This document shows positions 25,795-33,375 of a stretch of 56,329 nucleotides of DNA, piece after piece. Numbering within the stretch: the stretch's first letter is position 1; each line of letters starts with the position of its first letter. Below the pieces are notes generated by a model. The model was not told the origin of the DNA and searched no databases. It saw only the letters and a program-made list of their open reading frames with translations. The position numbers were made by a program, and so were the translations under genes. Source of the DNA: a candidate division WS1 bacterium (lineage in GTDB: Bacteria > Armatimonadota > Zipacnadia > Zipacnadales > UBA5352); contig PXBW01000158.1 of assembly GCA_003566775.1 (NCBI GenBank), forward strand, positions 1 through 56,329, given 5' to 3'.

Positions 25795-28497
25795 ATGCCT
25801 GAATACACAGTAGAGAAGCGCAAATTGGTCGCAATCGCCACAGCGATCCTCACTGCAAGTCTGCTTGCGTCCTCCGCAGGAGCGCAGCAGGAGGTACTCT
25901 CCGAGCTACTCGGCGACCGGCTGCCGATGCTCGATTACAACTCCGAGGGTCTCCCCGACAGCAGTCTCCTTGACCTGAGTGGGATGCTGGAGAGACCAAC
26001 CGGCAATCGCGGCTTCCTGTTTGCCGGACGTGACGGAAACTTCTACTTCGAAGACGGTACACGAGGTCGTTTCTGGGGGATTAACGTCGCCAAGGATGCC
26101 GTATTCCAGTCCCCTGAGCGCATCGAAGAGGCGGTTGAGAGAATCGCGCGGGCAGGCTTCAACCTGGTGCGACTGCATCACGTCGATGACGTTGAGGGAC
26201 TGCTGCCTGCCGAGCGAGCCGGCAACGAAGAGCGCATCGATCCCGAGGCGCTTGCCGCCATCGATCACTGGGTGGCGGAATGCGGACGGCGCGGCATCTA
26301 CGTGTACCTCGATCTGCTCGACTTTCGCACTTTCTACGAGAGCGAGGGGGTGCGGAACGGGGAAGAGCTTGGACGCGGCGCCAAGCCCTACGCAGTCTTC
26401 AACGAGCGTCTTATTGAGTTGCAGATGCAGTATGCGAAGGCATTCCTGATCGATCACGTCAACCACCGCACCGGCCTCTCGTACGCCAACGATCCTACCG
26501 TGGTAATGATCGAGCTTTGCGATGAGCACGGCCTCTTCGCGGCTCAGCGCAGGAGGACACAACTGATCTCGCCCTACCGTGAGGAACTGCAGCGGCGCTG
26601 GAACTACTGGCTGCGCTCCCGCTACGGTGACACCGAGAGCCTGCGTATGGCGTGGACCGACTGGCAGGGACACTGCGCTCTCGGCTCAGATGAGACGCTC
26701 GAGGACGGTACCGTGACCCTGCATGGCGATGCTGCTGAGCCGGGACAGATCGCGCGCAGAGTCGGCACCGGAACCCGGGGGGCCGGCAGGATAAACGATC
26801 TCTCCCAGTTCATGGCCTCCGTACACCGTGACTACTTCATGCAGATGAGGGACTTCCTGCGGGAGAGAGGGCTGCGTGTCCCCATCACGGCGGTCACGGA
26901 CTTCGAGAGCATACCGGACCTGCGCTCGGTATATGAGACGCTCGACTTCATCGGCTCGAACTACTACTGGGATCACCCCATTCTCAGGGACGGGCAGTGG
27001 CATCTGCCGATGTACTTCATCAATGACTCACCGCTCGGAGATCCGACCCGCAGCTTCGCACCGGTCGCTGCGCTGAGCACAATACATCGAAAGCCCATAG
27101 TGCTGCGTGAGTGGGGAGTCTGCTGGCCGAACAAGTTCCGCGCAGGAGGAATGCTTGAAGTCATCAGTTACGCCGCACACCAGGACATTGATGCGATGAT
27201 CATGTTCACCTACGACACCCGGCCGGAGCGGCGTCGGCTTGACTTCTTTGATGTCTCGCGTGATCCCACCCGTTGGGGCCTTGCAGCCATCGGAGCACGC
27301 GTCTTTCTCGAACGCGACGTCGCAAGAGCACAGCGGCATATCCACGTCGGATACTCCGAGGTGGACAGTTACTTCCGCGACGGTGATCGTTCACTGGCGC
27401 AGCTTTATCGCGCCTCGCATGTATCGGCCATCCGGGGGCACTTCTTCGATGAGGTGTTCGATGAGGAGGTCGATCTGATGGTCGCCTCCGGGCGGAGTAG
27501 CGGAGCAGTTTACGCCGGCGACCGCACCGTCATCAGCGCCGAACAGCGTGCGGAAGATCTTCTTAACCAGCGCAGACAGACAACACTCGCCGAAAAGGCC
27601 GGTTACACGATAGGAACCACGCCCCCGGGCCGTGTCGCCTTCAACTGGGGTGGGACGATCCTGCCCGCGGGTGCGCGAGACGAACGCGCAACCCACCCCG
27701 GCTTTAGCCTGTCTGAGATCGAATCCAACGATCAGTACCGCCCCATCGGCCGGGGCGGCGATGGACGCCGCGCCTTCGGTGTACGTGATCTGCGCCGCAA
27801 TAACTGGATCTTCCACACACTCGAGGGTGAGGACAAGCTGCGGGCGACGCTCGATGCGTTCGGCCAACTTTACGACGAGCGCATCTCGCACGAGTACGTG
27901 GATTCGAACCGCTTCATCTCCGACACGCGAGAGATTGTGCGCGACGAGGGCCGGGAACTGCTGGTCATCAACACCCCCACCTTCCAGGTGATCGCGGGCG
28001 CCCTGCAGCACTCGCACCAAGCCACCGGCAGAATGGCAGCGCGCTCCGAGACGCCGATCGGGGCCATCTGCTGGCTCAGCCTTGACGGGTTAGGCCCGGA
28101 GGAATCGCGCCGCTGGCTGCTGAAGATGGTCTCAATCGCACTTAACACCGACGAGGAGAAGTCGCTCCACGCTCGGGAGAGGGATCGTTCCATCTTCGCG
28201 ATCGACGCTCCGGGGGACGGCCCGGTGATCACGCGCGGGGAGCCGGATCGGGCGGGCACCACTGTGGACCTCGGAGGCGAGAGATTCGCCCATGTGGGCC
28301 TCGTCAACGGGACATGGGAGATCGTGCGTGACGACGGCGAGTTCCACGTTTACTGCGACACGCCAGGCGCCTTCATCGAAATACCCGGCGCCGGGGAGAT
28401 CGCTGTGGCGTACACCGCCGATGGAGAGGTCAGCGAGATTGAGTATGACGGCACACTCACCTGGCCGGAGAACACTTACATGGTGACGATCAGGTAG
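25795..28497 (+). CDS. Large secreted GH-A clan (GH5-like) glycoside hydrolase
   Basis: The protein has 900 residues and a signal peptide (LVAIATAILTASLLASSAGA). The N-terminal TIM-barrel part shows cellulase-like features: GRFWGINVAKDA, GFNLVRLHHVDD, RRGIYVYLDLL. PTVVMIELCDEHGLF (~238-248) sits where the acid/base Asn-Glu normally is, and KPIVLREWGVCWPNKF (~435-450) holds the putative nucleophile Glu. ITAVTDFESIPD and the YYWDHP segment are also family-like. The acid/base motif reads D-E-H rather than N-E-[PN], a notable variation. The last ~400 residues are beta-rich accessory domains. It probably degrades plant or microbial beta-glycans outside the cell; the exact substrate is not readable. 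Confidence 0.8.
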   Translation: MPEYTVEKRKLVAIATAILTASLLASSAGAQQEVLSELLGDRLPMLDYNSEGLPDSSLLDLSGMLERPTGNRGFLFAGRDGNFYFEDGTRGRFWGINVAKDAVFQSPERIEEAVERIARAGFNLVRLHHVDDVEGLLPAERAGNEERIDPEALAAIDHWVAECGRRGIYVYLDLLDFRTFYESEGVRNGEELGRGAKPYAVFNERLIELQMQYAKAFLIDHVNHRTGLSYANDPTVVMIELCDEHGLFAAQRRRTQLISPYREELQRRWNYWLRSRYGDTESLRMAWTDWQGHCALGSDETLEDGTVTLHGDAAEPGQIARRVGTGTRGAGRINDLSQFMASVHRDYFMQMRDFLRERGLRVPITAVTDFESIPDLRSVYETLDFIGSNYYWDHPILRDGQWHLPMYFINDSPLGDPTRSFAPVAALSTIHRKPIVLREWGVCWPNKFRAGGMLEVISYAAHQDIDAMIMFTYDTRPERRRLDFFDVSRDPTRWGLAAIGARVFLERDVARAQRHIHVGYSEVDSYFRDGDRSLAQLYRASHVSAIRGHFFDEVFDEEVDLMVASGRSSGAVYAGDRTVISAEQRAEDLLNQRRQTTLAEKAGYTIGTTPPGRVAFNWGGTILPAGARDERATHPGFSLSEIESNDQYRPIGRGGDGRRAFGVRDLRRNNWIFHTLEGEDKLRATLDAFGQLYDERISHEYVDSNRFISDTREIVRDEGRELLVINTPTFQVIAGALQHSHQATGRMAARSETPIGAICWLSLDGLGPEESRRWLLKMVSIALNTDEEKSLHARERDRSIFAIDAPGDGPVITRGEPDRAGTTVDLGGERFAHVGLVNGTWEIVRDDGEFHVYCDTPGAFIEIPGAGEIAVAYTADGEVSEIEYDGTLTWPENTYMVTIR

Positions 28498-28498
28498 A

Positions 28499-28525
28499 GG
28501 ACCGCGGGCGGTCCCGTCGTTTTCC
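28499..28525 (+). terminator. Intrinsic terminator after the glycosidase gene
   Basis: GGACCG/CGGTCC with a CGGG loop (28499-28514) begins right after the stop codon and is followed by CGTCGTTTTCC. The short T-run supports Rho-independent termination. Confidence 0.6.
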
Positions 28526-28663
28526 GAAGGGGCTGCCCGAACCTCCGATGCGTCAGCCTCGGCGTGGGGGTGAGGCGCGTGCCGAAGCTTCCCTGCCGGC
28601 CCGGTCGCTCGCCGTTCGCACGTCAGGATGCAACTACCGGCAATACCACGGGAGGACATTCCG

Positions 28664-30055
28664 ATGGACCGCTTTGACTGTGTATCACCGCTGGATTTTC
28701 GCTACTACGATGACAGCCTGCGCGAGGTCTTCGACCCCTACGTGACTGAGAGCGCGCGTGTGCGCTCTGAAGCGATGGTCGAGGCCGCGGTCGCGCGGGT
28801 GCTCGCGCGCATGGGCATCTGCTCTGACGAGATCGCCGATGAGATCGCAGATGCCGCAGAGCAGGTCACACCCGCCGAGGTCGCCGAGGAGGAGGCGCGC
28901 ATCCATCACAACATCCGCGCCCTTGTCAACTGCATGAAGCGCTATGTCTCCGACGAGGCGAAGCCCTACGTGCACTTCACCCTCACCAGCTTCGATGTGA
29001 TCGACAGCGCGACCGCATGGCGCTTCAAGCGCGCGGCCCTCGATGGCCTGTTGCCGATGCTTGAGGATCTCGAGCGCATTCTGATCGATCTGGCGCGGCG
29101 CGAGGCCGAGACGCTTCAGGTCGGGCGTACCCACGGCCAGCACGGCTCACCGGTCACCTTCGGCCTCGCCATCGCGGAGTATGTCTCGCGCCTGGGAGGG
29201 CGCATCGAGGCGATCCGGACCACCGCCGAGAACCTGCGCGGGAAGATCTCCGGCGCGGTCGGCGCTTACAACGCTTCATCGATCATGATCGACGATCCAT
29301 TGCAGTTCGAGCGCGAGGTGCTGGCCGAGCTTGGCCTCGAGCCATCGCCCGCGTCCACGCAGGTGGTCGAGGCTGAGTTCGTGACCGACTTCATCCACGC
29401 GCTCGTTTCGTGCTTCTCAGTGCTGGCGAATCTCGCCGATGATATGCGCAATCTGCAGCGCACCGAGATCAATGAGGTCGCCGAGTCCTTCGAGGCAGAC
29501 CAGGTCGGCTCTTCGACGATGCCGCACAAGCGCAATCCGTGGAACTTCGAGAACGTGAAGTCCATGTGGAAGCAATTCATGCCGCGCATGATGACCGTGT
29601 ACTCGGATCAGATCTCCGAGCACCAGCGTGACCTGAGCAACTCAGCCTCACAGCGCTGGCAGCCCGAGATCATCGTGGGGCTGGCGAACTCGGTCGCGCG
29701 GCTGACGAAGATCATGGGGCGGCTGGTGACCGACGCAGAGCAGATGCGAGAGAATCTGCGCATGACCGAGGGCATGATCGGCGCAGAGCCGGCGTACATA
29801 CTCCTCGCCGCGCACGGTCACCCGGAGGCGCATGAGGCGGTGCGGAGGCTGACGCTGCAGGCGCAGGAGACCGGGCGGCCGCTGGGCGAGCTTCTGCAGG
29901 AATCCGAGGAGCTTGCGGGCTACTGGGCGCAGATCACCGAGCGGCAGCGCGAGATCATACTCGACCCGGCGCAGTACACCGGCATCGCCGCGGAGAAGAC
30001 GCGCATGCTCTGCGACAGGTGGGAGGAGCGGTTGCAGTCGCCAGTGGCAGGCTAA
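28664..30055 (+). CDS. purB: Adenylosuccinate lyase
   Basis: PurB catalyses two fumarate-releasing steps of purine synthesis (SAICAR to AICAR, adenylosuccinate to AMP). The product has 463 residues from ATG 28664 (GGAGGA upstream); the ORF-track start at 28628 lacks support. The fumarase/aspartase superfamily signature GSSTMPHKRNPWNFENV is intact, with the mobile-loop serines in place. RTHGQHGSPVTFGLAIAEY holds the catalytic His region, and VHFTLTSFDVIDSA is also conserved. Length is normal. No other purine gene is adjacent. Confidence 0.95.
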   Translation: MDRFDCVSPLDFRYYDDSLREVFDPYVTESARVRSEAMVEAAVARVLARMGICSDEIADEIADAAEQVTPAEVAEEEARIHHNIRALVNCMKRYVSDEAKPYVHFTLTSFDVIDSATAWRFKRAALDGLLPMLEDLERILIDLARREAETLQVGRTHGQHGSPVTFGLAIAEYVSRLGGRIEAIRTTAENLRGKISGAVGAYNASSIMIDDPLQFEREVLAELGLEPSPASTQVVEAEFVTDFIHALVSCFSVLANLADDMRNLQRTEINEVAESFEADQVGSSTMPHKRNPWNFENVKSMWKQFMPRMMTVYSDQISEHQRDLSNSASQRWQPEIIVGLANSVARLTKIMGRLVTDAEQMRENLRMTEGMIGAEPAYILLAAHGHPEAHEAVRRLTLQAQETGRPLGELLQESEELAGYWAQITERQREIILDPAQYTGIAAEKTRMLCDRWEERLQSPVAG

Positions 30056-30088
30056 CGACTAACGGCTGACGACTGATGATTGCCAACG

Positions 30089-30108
30089 CCCGCCGTCGAA
30101 GAGGCGGG
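30089..30108 (+). terminator. Hairpin downstream of purB
   Basis: CCCGCC pairs with GGCGGG across an 8-nt loop, 34 bp past the purB stop. No T-run follows. Between stop and hairpin are short near-repeats (TAACGACTAACGGCTGACGAC). Confidence 0.4.
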
Positions 30109-30122
30109 ACGCTGCTCACGCC

Positions 30123-30213
30123 TGTGTCGTCCGTACGACGGGCGCTCTGCCAAAGGTTCTGGTCGGCAGCCGTTGTCGTTGTGGCCCCGGCGCCTCGCCA
30201 GGGGCCGTTGGCC
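30123..30213 (+). repeat. 91-bp direct repeat, copy A
   Basis: This copy runs from TGTGTCGTCCGT to GGGGCCGTTGGCC and matches copy B at 30682-30772 at 82 of 91 positions without gaps, by my manual alignment. It contains CCGT/ACGG and GGCCCCGGCG/GCC(A/G)GGGGCC self-complementary arms. The copies bracket the HTH gene 30257-30625, in the same orientation. Confidence 0.85.
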
Positions 30214-30256
30214 GTCTCAGTGAGCAGGACAACGCTACCTTATGGGAGGCATTCCT

Positions 30257-30625
30257 ATGCCCGTAGACTGGCACGCGAAAGCGATGGACGCTCTTCGCAT
30301 CCTCGTTCAGCACGCGCAACAAGGCAATACGACCACCTACGGCGAGTTAGGCGAGAGCATCGGTGTTCACCACCGTAACGTAAGCCGTGCACTGCAGATT
30401 ATCCGCGACGACATCTGCCAAGGGGGCGAGCGCGCCCCGATGATCAATGTCCTGGTACTGAGGAAGGGAGACGCGAATCCCGGCCCAGAGGTCCTCGGCC
30501 CCTGGGGCGATCACCTGTCTGACAACGGTCGACAAAGAACAGCCGCGTCCGAGCAGGAGAGAGTCTTCGAGTATGACGGCTGGGATGACCTGCTTGCCGA
30601 ACTCGGCCTGAAGCCGATCGAGTAG
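30257..30625 (+). CDS. Small HTH-domain protein of unknown function, flanked by repeats
   Basis: The 122-residue protein starts at ATG 30257, six bases after GGGAGGC. The N-terminal ~60 residues form a helix-turn-helix-like unit (GNTTTYGELGESIGVHHRNVSRALQII) of the sort found in small uncharacterised proteins often near defence or repair genes. It continues with APMINVLVLRKGDANPGPEVLG, a conserved-looking second motif, and ends in an acidic tail. Being flanked by two 91-bp repeats suggests it arrived or is maintained as an accessory unit. It may bind DNA; no catalytic residue is recognisable. Confidence 0.65.
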   Translation: MPVDWHAKAMDALRILVQHAQQGNTTTYGELGESIGVHHRNVSRALQIIRDDICQGGERAPMINVLVLRKGDANPGPEVLGPWGDHLSDNGRQRTAASEQERVFEYDGWDDLLAELGLKPIE

Positions 30626-30640
30626 CTTCGCGCCAACGAT

Positions 30641-30671
30641 GCACGGACAGGAGTGTCCGTGCCACGGAATT
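30641..30671 (+). repeat. 30-nt repeat unit 1, with perfect inverted arms
   Basis: GCACGGACA/TGTCCGTGC form a perfect 9-bp stem with a GGAG loop, 15 bp after the HTH gene stop. A near copy lies at 30784-30813. It may double as a terminator, although no T-tract is present. Confidence 0.7.
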
Positions 30672-30681
30672 GATACTACCA

Positions 30682-30772
30682 TGTGTCGTCCGTGCGACGG
30701 GCGCTTCGCCAAAGGCCGTTGTCGGCAGCCGTTGCCGTTGTGGCCCCGGCGCCTCGCCGGGGGCCGTTGGCC
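30682..30772 (+). repeat. 91-bp direct repeat, copy B
   Basis: This is the second copy of the repeat at 30123-30213, about 90% identical. It is itself framed by the two 30-nt units (30641 and 30784). The frame through it is open and continues into the sugar-kinase ORF, which is why the ORF track extends the kinase back to 30639. I see no support for translation of that extension. Confidence 0.85.
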
Positions 30773-30783
30773 CGGTAAAGGAC

Positions 30784-30813
30784 GCACGGACAGCAGTATT
30801 CGTGCCACGAATT
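30784..30813 (+). repeat. 30-nt repeat unit 2 (degenerate)
   Basis: GCACGGACAGCAGTATTCGT followed by GCCACGAATT matches unit 1 at most positions, but the inverted arms are degraded (ATTCGTGC instead of TGTCCGTGC). It precedes the kinase ribosome-binding site by 19 bp. Confidence 0.65.
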
Positions 30814-30845
30814 CACATGACCATGTCGTGCGGGAGGAACCTTCG

Positions 30846-32348
30846 ATGCACCTCATGGGACTCGACGTGGGCAGCACCGGCGTGAAGGCCGTCGTCTTCA
30901 CCCCGCAGCGTAGAATCGTCGGCAGTGCATACCGCGAGTATCCTGAGATATACCCTGACCCCGGCTGGATAGAGCTTCGCCCCGATGATGTCTGGGGCGG
31001 CGTGAAAAGCGTCATCCGTGGTGCCGCCGAGGAGGCGGGGGGTGGCGTCAAATCGCTCGCCATATCTGCACTCGGCGAGGCGTTTACGCCCGTGTCGCGC
31101 GATGGTGATTTCCTGCATAACACCATCGTCTCACCCGACACCCGCGCCACCCGGCAGGTCGAGAGCCTGCGCGAGAACCTCGGTGCGGAGCGCGTCTTCG
31201 AGCTTACCGGCATGCCGCTCAGCCCAAGCTTCACCCTGCCCAAGCTGATGTGGATGCGCGAAGAGATGCCCGAGTTGCATGAGCGCACATGGAAGTACCT
31301 CCTCTGGCCGGAGGCGATCCACTTCAAGCTCGGCCTCACCCCGCGGATCGATCACTCACTGGCGGGCCGCACGATGGCCTTCGATGTCAGGGCGCGCCGA
31401 TGGGCGGAGGAGATGCTGGACGTCGCGGGCATTCGCGCGGAGATGCTGGCCGATCCAATTGCTCCCGGCGAGGTCGTCGGTGAGCTTTCCGCGGATGCCG
31501 CGCGGGAGGTCGGGCTGGAACCGGGCTGCCTCGTGGTCGCGGGTGGGCACGATCAGCCGATGAACGCCCTCGGCGCGGGCGTGGTCAGGCCCGCCATGTG
31601 CGCCGACGGCATGGGCACCGTCGAGTGCATCACCGTGGCCTTCGACGAACCGGTGCTGGGTGACGCCATGCGCGCGCACAACTACGGCTGCTACCCGCAC
31701 GTCGTGCGCGACCAGTACGTGACGATCGCCTACAACTACGCATGTGGTTCCCTCCTGCGCTGGTGGCGGGACCTCTTCGGCGCAGAGGCAATCGCCGAGG
31801 CGAAGCGCACTGGCATCGATGTGTGGGAGATCATCCTCGCCGATCTGCCCGAAGGCCCGAGCGGCCTGCTCTGGCTGCCGTACTTCGCTGGATCGGGCAC
31901 TCCGTATCTCGATCCCGAGGCTAAGGGCGCGATCATCGGCCTGACGCTGGGCACCGACCGCGGGCGCCTGGTGAAGGCGCTGCTGGAGGGCACCTGTTAC
32001 GAACTCGACCTTAACATCAGGGCGCTGCACGAGGCCGGGGTGTCGATCGATCGGCTGCGCGCCACCGGCGGTGGCTCGCGCAGCGACACCTGGCTGCAGC
32101 TGAAGGCGGATATCACCGGCAAGCCCGTGGTGCGCCTCAATGTCAGCGAGTCCGGTTGCCAGGCGGGCGCGATTCTCGGCGGTGTCGCGCTCGGGGTGTG
32201 GCAGGATGTGCGCGAGGCGACCGACGCGCTGGTGAGCGAGGGCGAGTCCTTTCAGCCCCGTCCGGAACTGCAGGAGCGCTACCATGAGCTTCGCGCGGCC
32301 TACGCCGACACCTGGCCCGCACTGCGTGAGATCGTACATCGGCTGTGA
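30846..32348 (+). CDS. FGGY-family carbohydrate kinase (xylulokinase-like)
   Basis: The 500-residue sugar kinase starts at ATG 30846 with GGGAGGA upstream. The actin-like N-lobe opens MGLDVGSTGVKAVVF (phosphate-1 loop). GHDQPMNALGAG and PYFAGSGTPYLDP are FGGY elements. ATGGGSRSDTWLQLKADITG and GCQAGAILGGVALG form the second signature and adenosine site. It phosphorylates a pentose, pentulose or polyol; the substrate cannot be fixed from sequence. Genes for a half-size EamA transporter and a URO-D-like protein follow on the same strand. Confidence 0.9.
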   Translation: MHLMGLDVGSTGVKAVVFTPQRRIVGSAYREYPEIYPDPGWIELRPDDVWGGVKSVIRGAAEEAGGGVKSLAISALGEAFTPVSRDGDFLHNTIVSPDTRATRQVESLRENLGAERVFELTGMPLSPSFTLPKLMWMREEMPELHERTWKYLLWPEAIHFKLGLTPRIDHSLAGRTMAFDVRARRWAEEMLDVAGIRAEMLADPIAPGEVVGELSADAAREVGLEPGCLVVAGGHDQPMNALGAGVVRPAMCADGMGTVECITVAFDEPVLGDAMRAHNYGCYPHVVRDQYVTIAYNYACGSLLRWWRDLFGAEAIAEAKRTGIDVWEIILADLPEGPSGLLWLPYFAGSGTPYLDPEAKGAIIGLTLGTDRGRLVKALLEGTCYELDLNIRALHEAGVSIDRLRATGGGSRSDTWLQLKADITGKPVVRLNVSESGCQAGAILGGVALGVWQDVREATDALVSEGESFQPRPELQERYHELRAAYADTWPALREIVHRL

Positions 32349-32352
32349 AGCT

Positions 32353-32383
32353 GTTCTTCTCCTGCCCCGGGGCGGGGAAGAAC
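32353..32383 (+). terminator. Long GC-rich hairpin between kinase and transporter genes
   Basis: GTTCTTC...GAAGAAC encloses a CC-T-GCCCC/GGGGC-G-GG stem with two G-U pairs, beginning 4 bp after the kinase stop. No T-tract follows, so it may attenuate or protect the 3' end rather than stop transcription. Confidence 0.5.
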
Positions 32384-32413
32384 CCGGCAATCGCATAGAG
32401 GGAGGAAAGGCAG

Positions 32414-32899
32414 ATGGAGGCTTACGCGTTACTGTACGCGCTAATCGCGGTGCTCGCCTGGGGGCTGGCGCCGATCTTCGACAAGATTCTTAACCAGGGA
32501 CTCTCATCGTGGACAGCCGTGCTTCTGCGCACGATGTTCGTGATGGTGATAATCGCGATCGTTGCGATCAGAACCGGTGCGCTGACCGAGATCAGCGGCA
32601 TGTTCGCGGAGGGCGAGGCGGCATACGGTGAGGGGAATGAGCCGGTTTCCGCATGGCTGATCGTCGTCGCGGCACTGGGAAGCGCCCTGCTCGCCGGACT
32701 GATCGGACAGGTGGCCTACTACCATGCGCTGGGCTACGCGGACGTCTCGCGCGTGGTGCCCATTACCGCCTCGTATCCGATGGTGGCGGCTCTAACCGGA
32801 ATCGCACTCTTCCGTGAACCCATCACCGTGCCCAAGCTCGTCGGCACGGTGCTGGTGGTCGTGGGGGTCATACTGGTCTCGGGTGCGCTGACTTCGTAG
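32414..32899 (+). CDS. Half-size EamA/DMT-superfamily membrane transporter
   Basis: The protein has 161 residues and four or five predicted TM helices (LYALIAVLAWGLAPIF, TMFVMVIIAIVAI, WLIVVAALGSALLAGLI, MVAALTGIALF, VLVVVGVILVSG). It fits one EamA repeat of the drug/metabolite transporter superfamily. SRVVPITASYPMVAALTG is the family-typical segment. Full-length members have two repeats, so this one should dimerise. The start is ATG with GGGAGGAAAGG upstream. Position next to a sugar kinase hints at sugar or metabolite transport, which is inference only. Confidence 0.8.
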   Translation: MEAYALLYALIAVLAWGLAPIFDKILNQGLSSWTAVLLRTMFVMVIIAIVAIRTGALTEISGMFAEGEAAYGEGNEPVSAWLIVVAALGSALLAGLIGQVAYYHALGYADVSRVVPITASYPMVAALTGIALFREPITVPKLVGTVLVVVGVILVSGALTS

Positions 32900-32907
32900 C
32901 AGAGAGC

Positions 32908-33270
32908 GTGCACCCGTCGAGGGGATCATCATCACCGATCAGAACGTTGCGCCCCATCACCGTTCTCGCAGGCAGCCTCGACGTGCCGGTGGCAGTCGAG
33001 CATGACACCTGGCATCAGCACGTGGCCGTTCGACATCCGGAAGTGATGCCTTACTTTGACCATGTGATCGCAACGATTGAGCAGCCGGAGATGGTGGCAC
33101 GTGACGGACGCCACCGGGAAAGGGTATACTTCTACCGACGACGGCCGGATGTCCCGGACTTTCCGGCCGGGTGGCTTCAAGTTCAGGTGCTGCTGCCGGA
33201 AGGTGCGAAGATGGCAAGGTTCCTGCGCGCCCGGCCTGCGGCTCCCTCTGCTGAACGAACATGCCGATGA
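32908..33270 (+). CDS. Small protein, possibly PBECR-type nuclease fold
   Basis: The 120-residue ORF begins at GTG 32908, eight bases after the transporter stop, with a weak AGAGAG upstream; TTG 32947 is an alternative. The central part WHQHVAVRHPEVMPYFDHVIATIEQPE, then a charged strand ERVYFYRRRP and LQVQVLL, resembles the phage Barnase-EndoU-ColicinE5/D-RelE-like fold (HPE, D-x-[VI]-x-x-TI-x-x-P). The C-terminus is basic and low-complexity, so a frameshift cannot be excluded. No antitoxin gene is evident nearby. Confidence 0.45.
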   Translation: MHPSRGSSSPIRTLRPITVLAGSLDVPVAVEHDTWHQHVAVRHPEVMPYFDHVIATIEQPEMVARDGRHRERVYFYRRRPDVPDFPAGWLQVQVLLPEGAKMARFLRARPAAPSAERTCR

Positions 33271-33375
33271 ACTGCGGCAGGAAACCGCCTCCGGGGCTGT
33301 GAGCGGATAGCCTCAGGCTAAATCGGAACGACTACGCGATAGATCGCACAGGTAGTATTCGACAGGGAGAGCTTG

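Noticed and set aside
30639-30845. N-terminal extension of the FGGY kinase through repeat copy B
   Set aside because: The frame is open only by chance through the repeat. A proper ribosome-binding site and the family N-terminus (GLDVGSTG) sit at ATG 30846.
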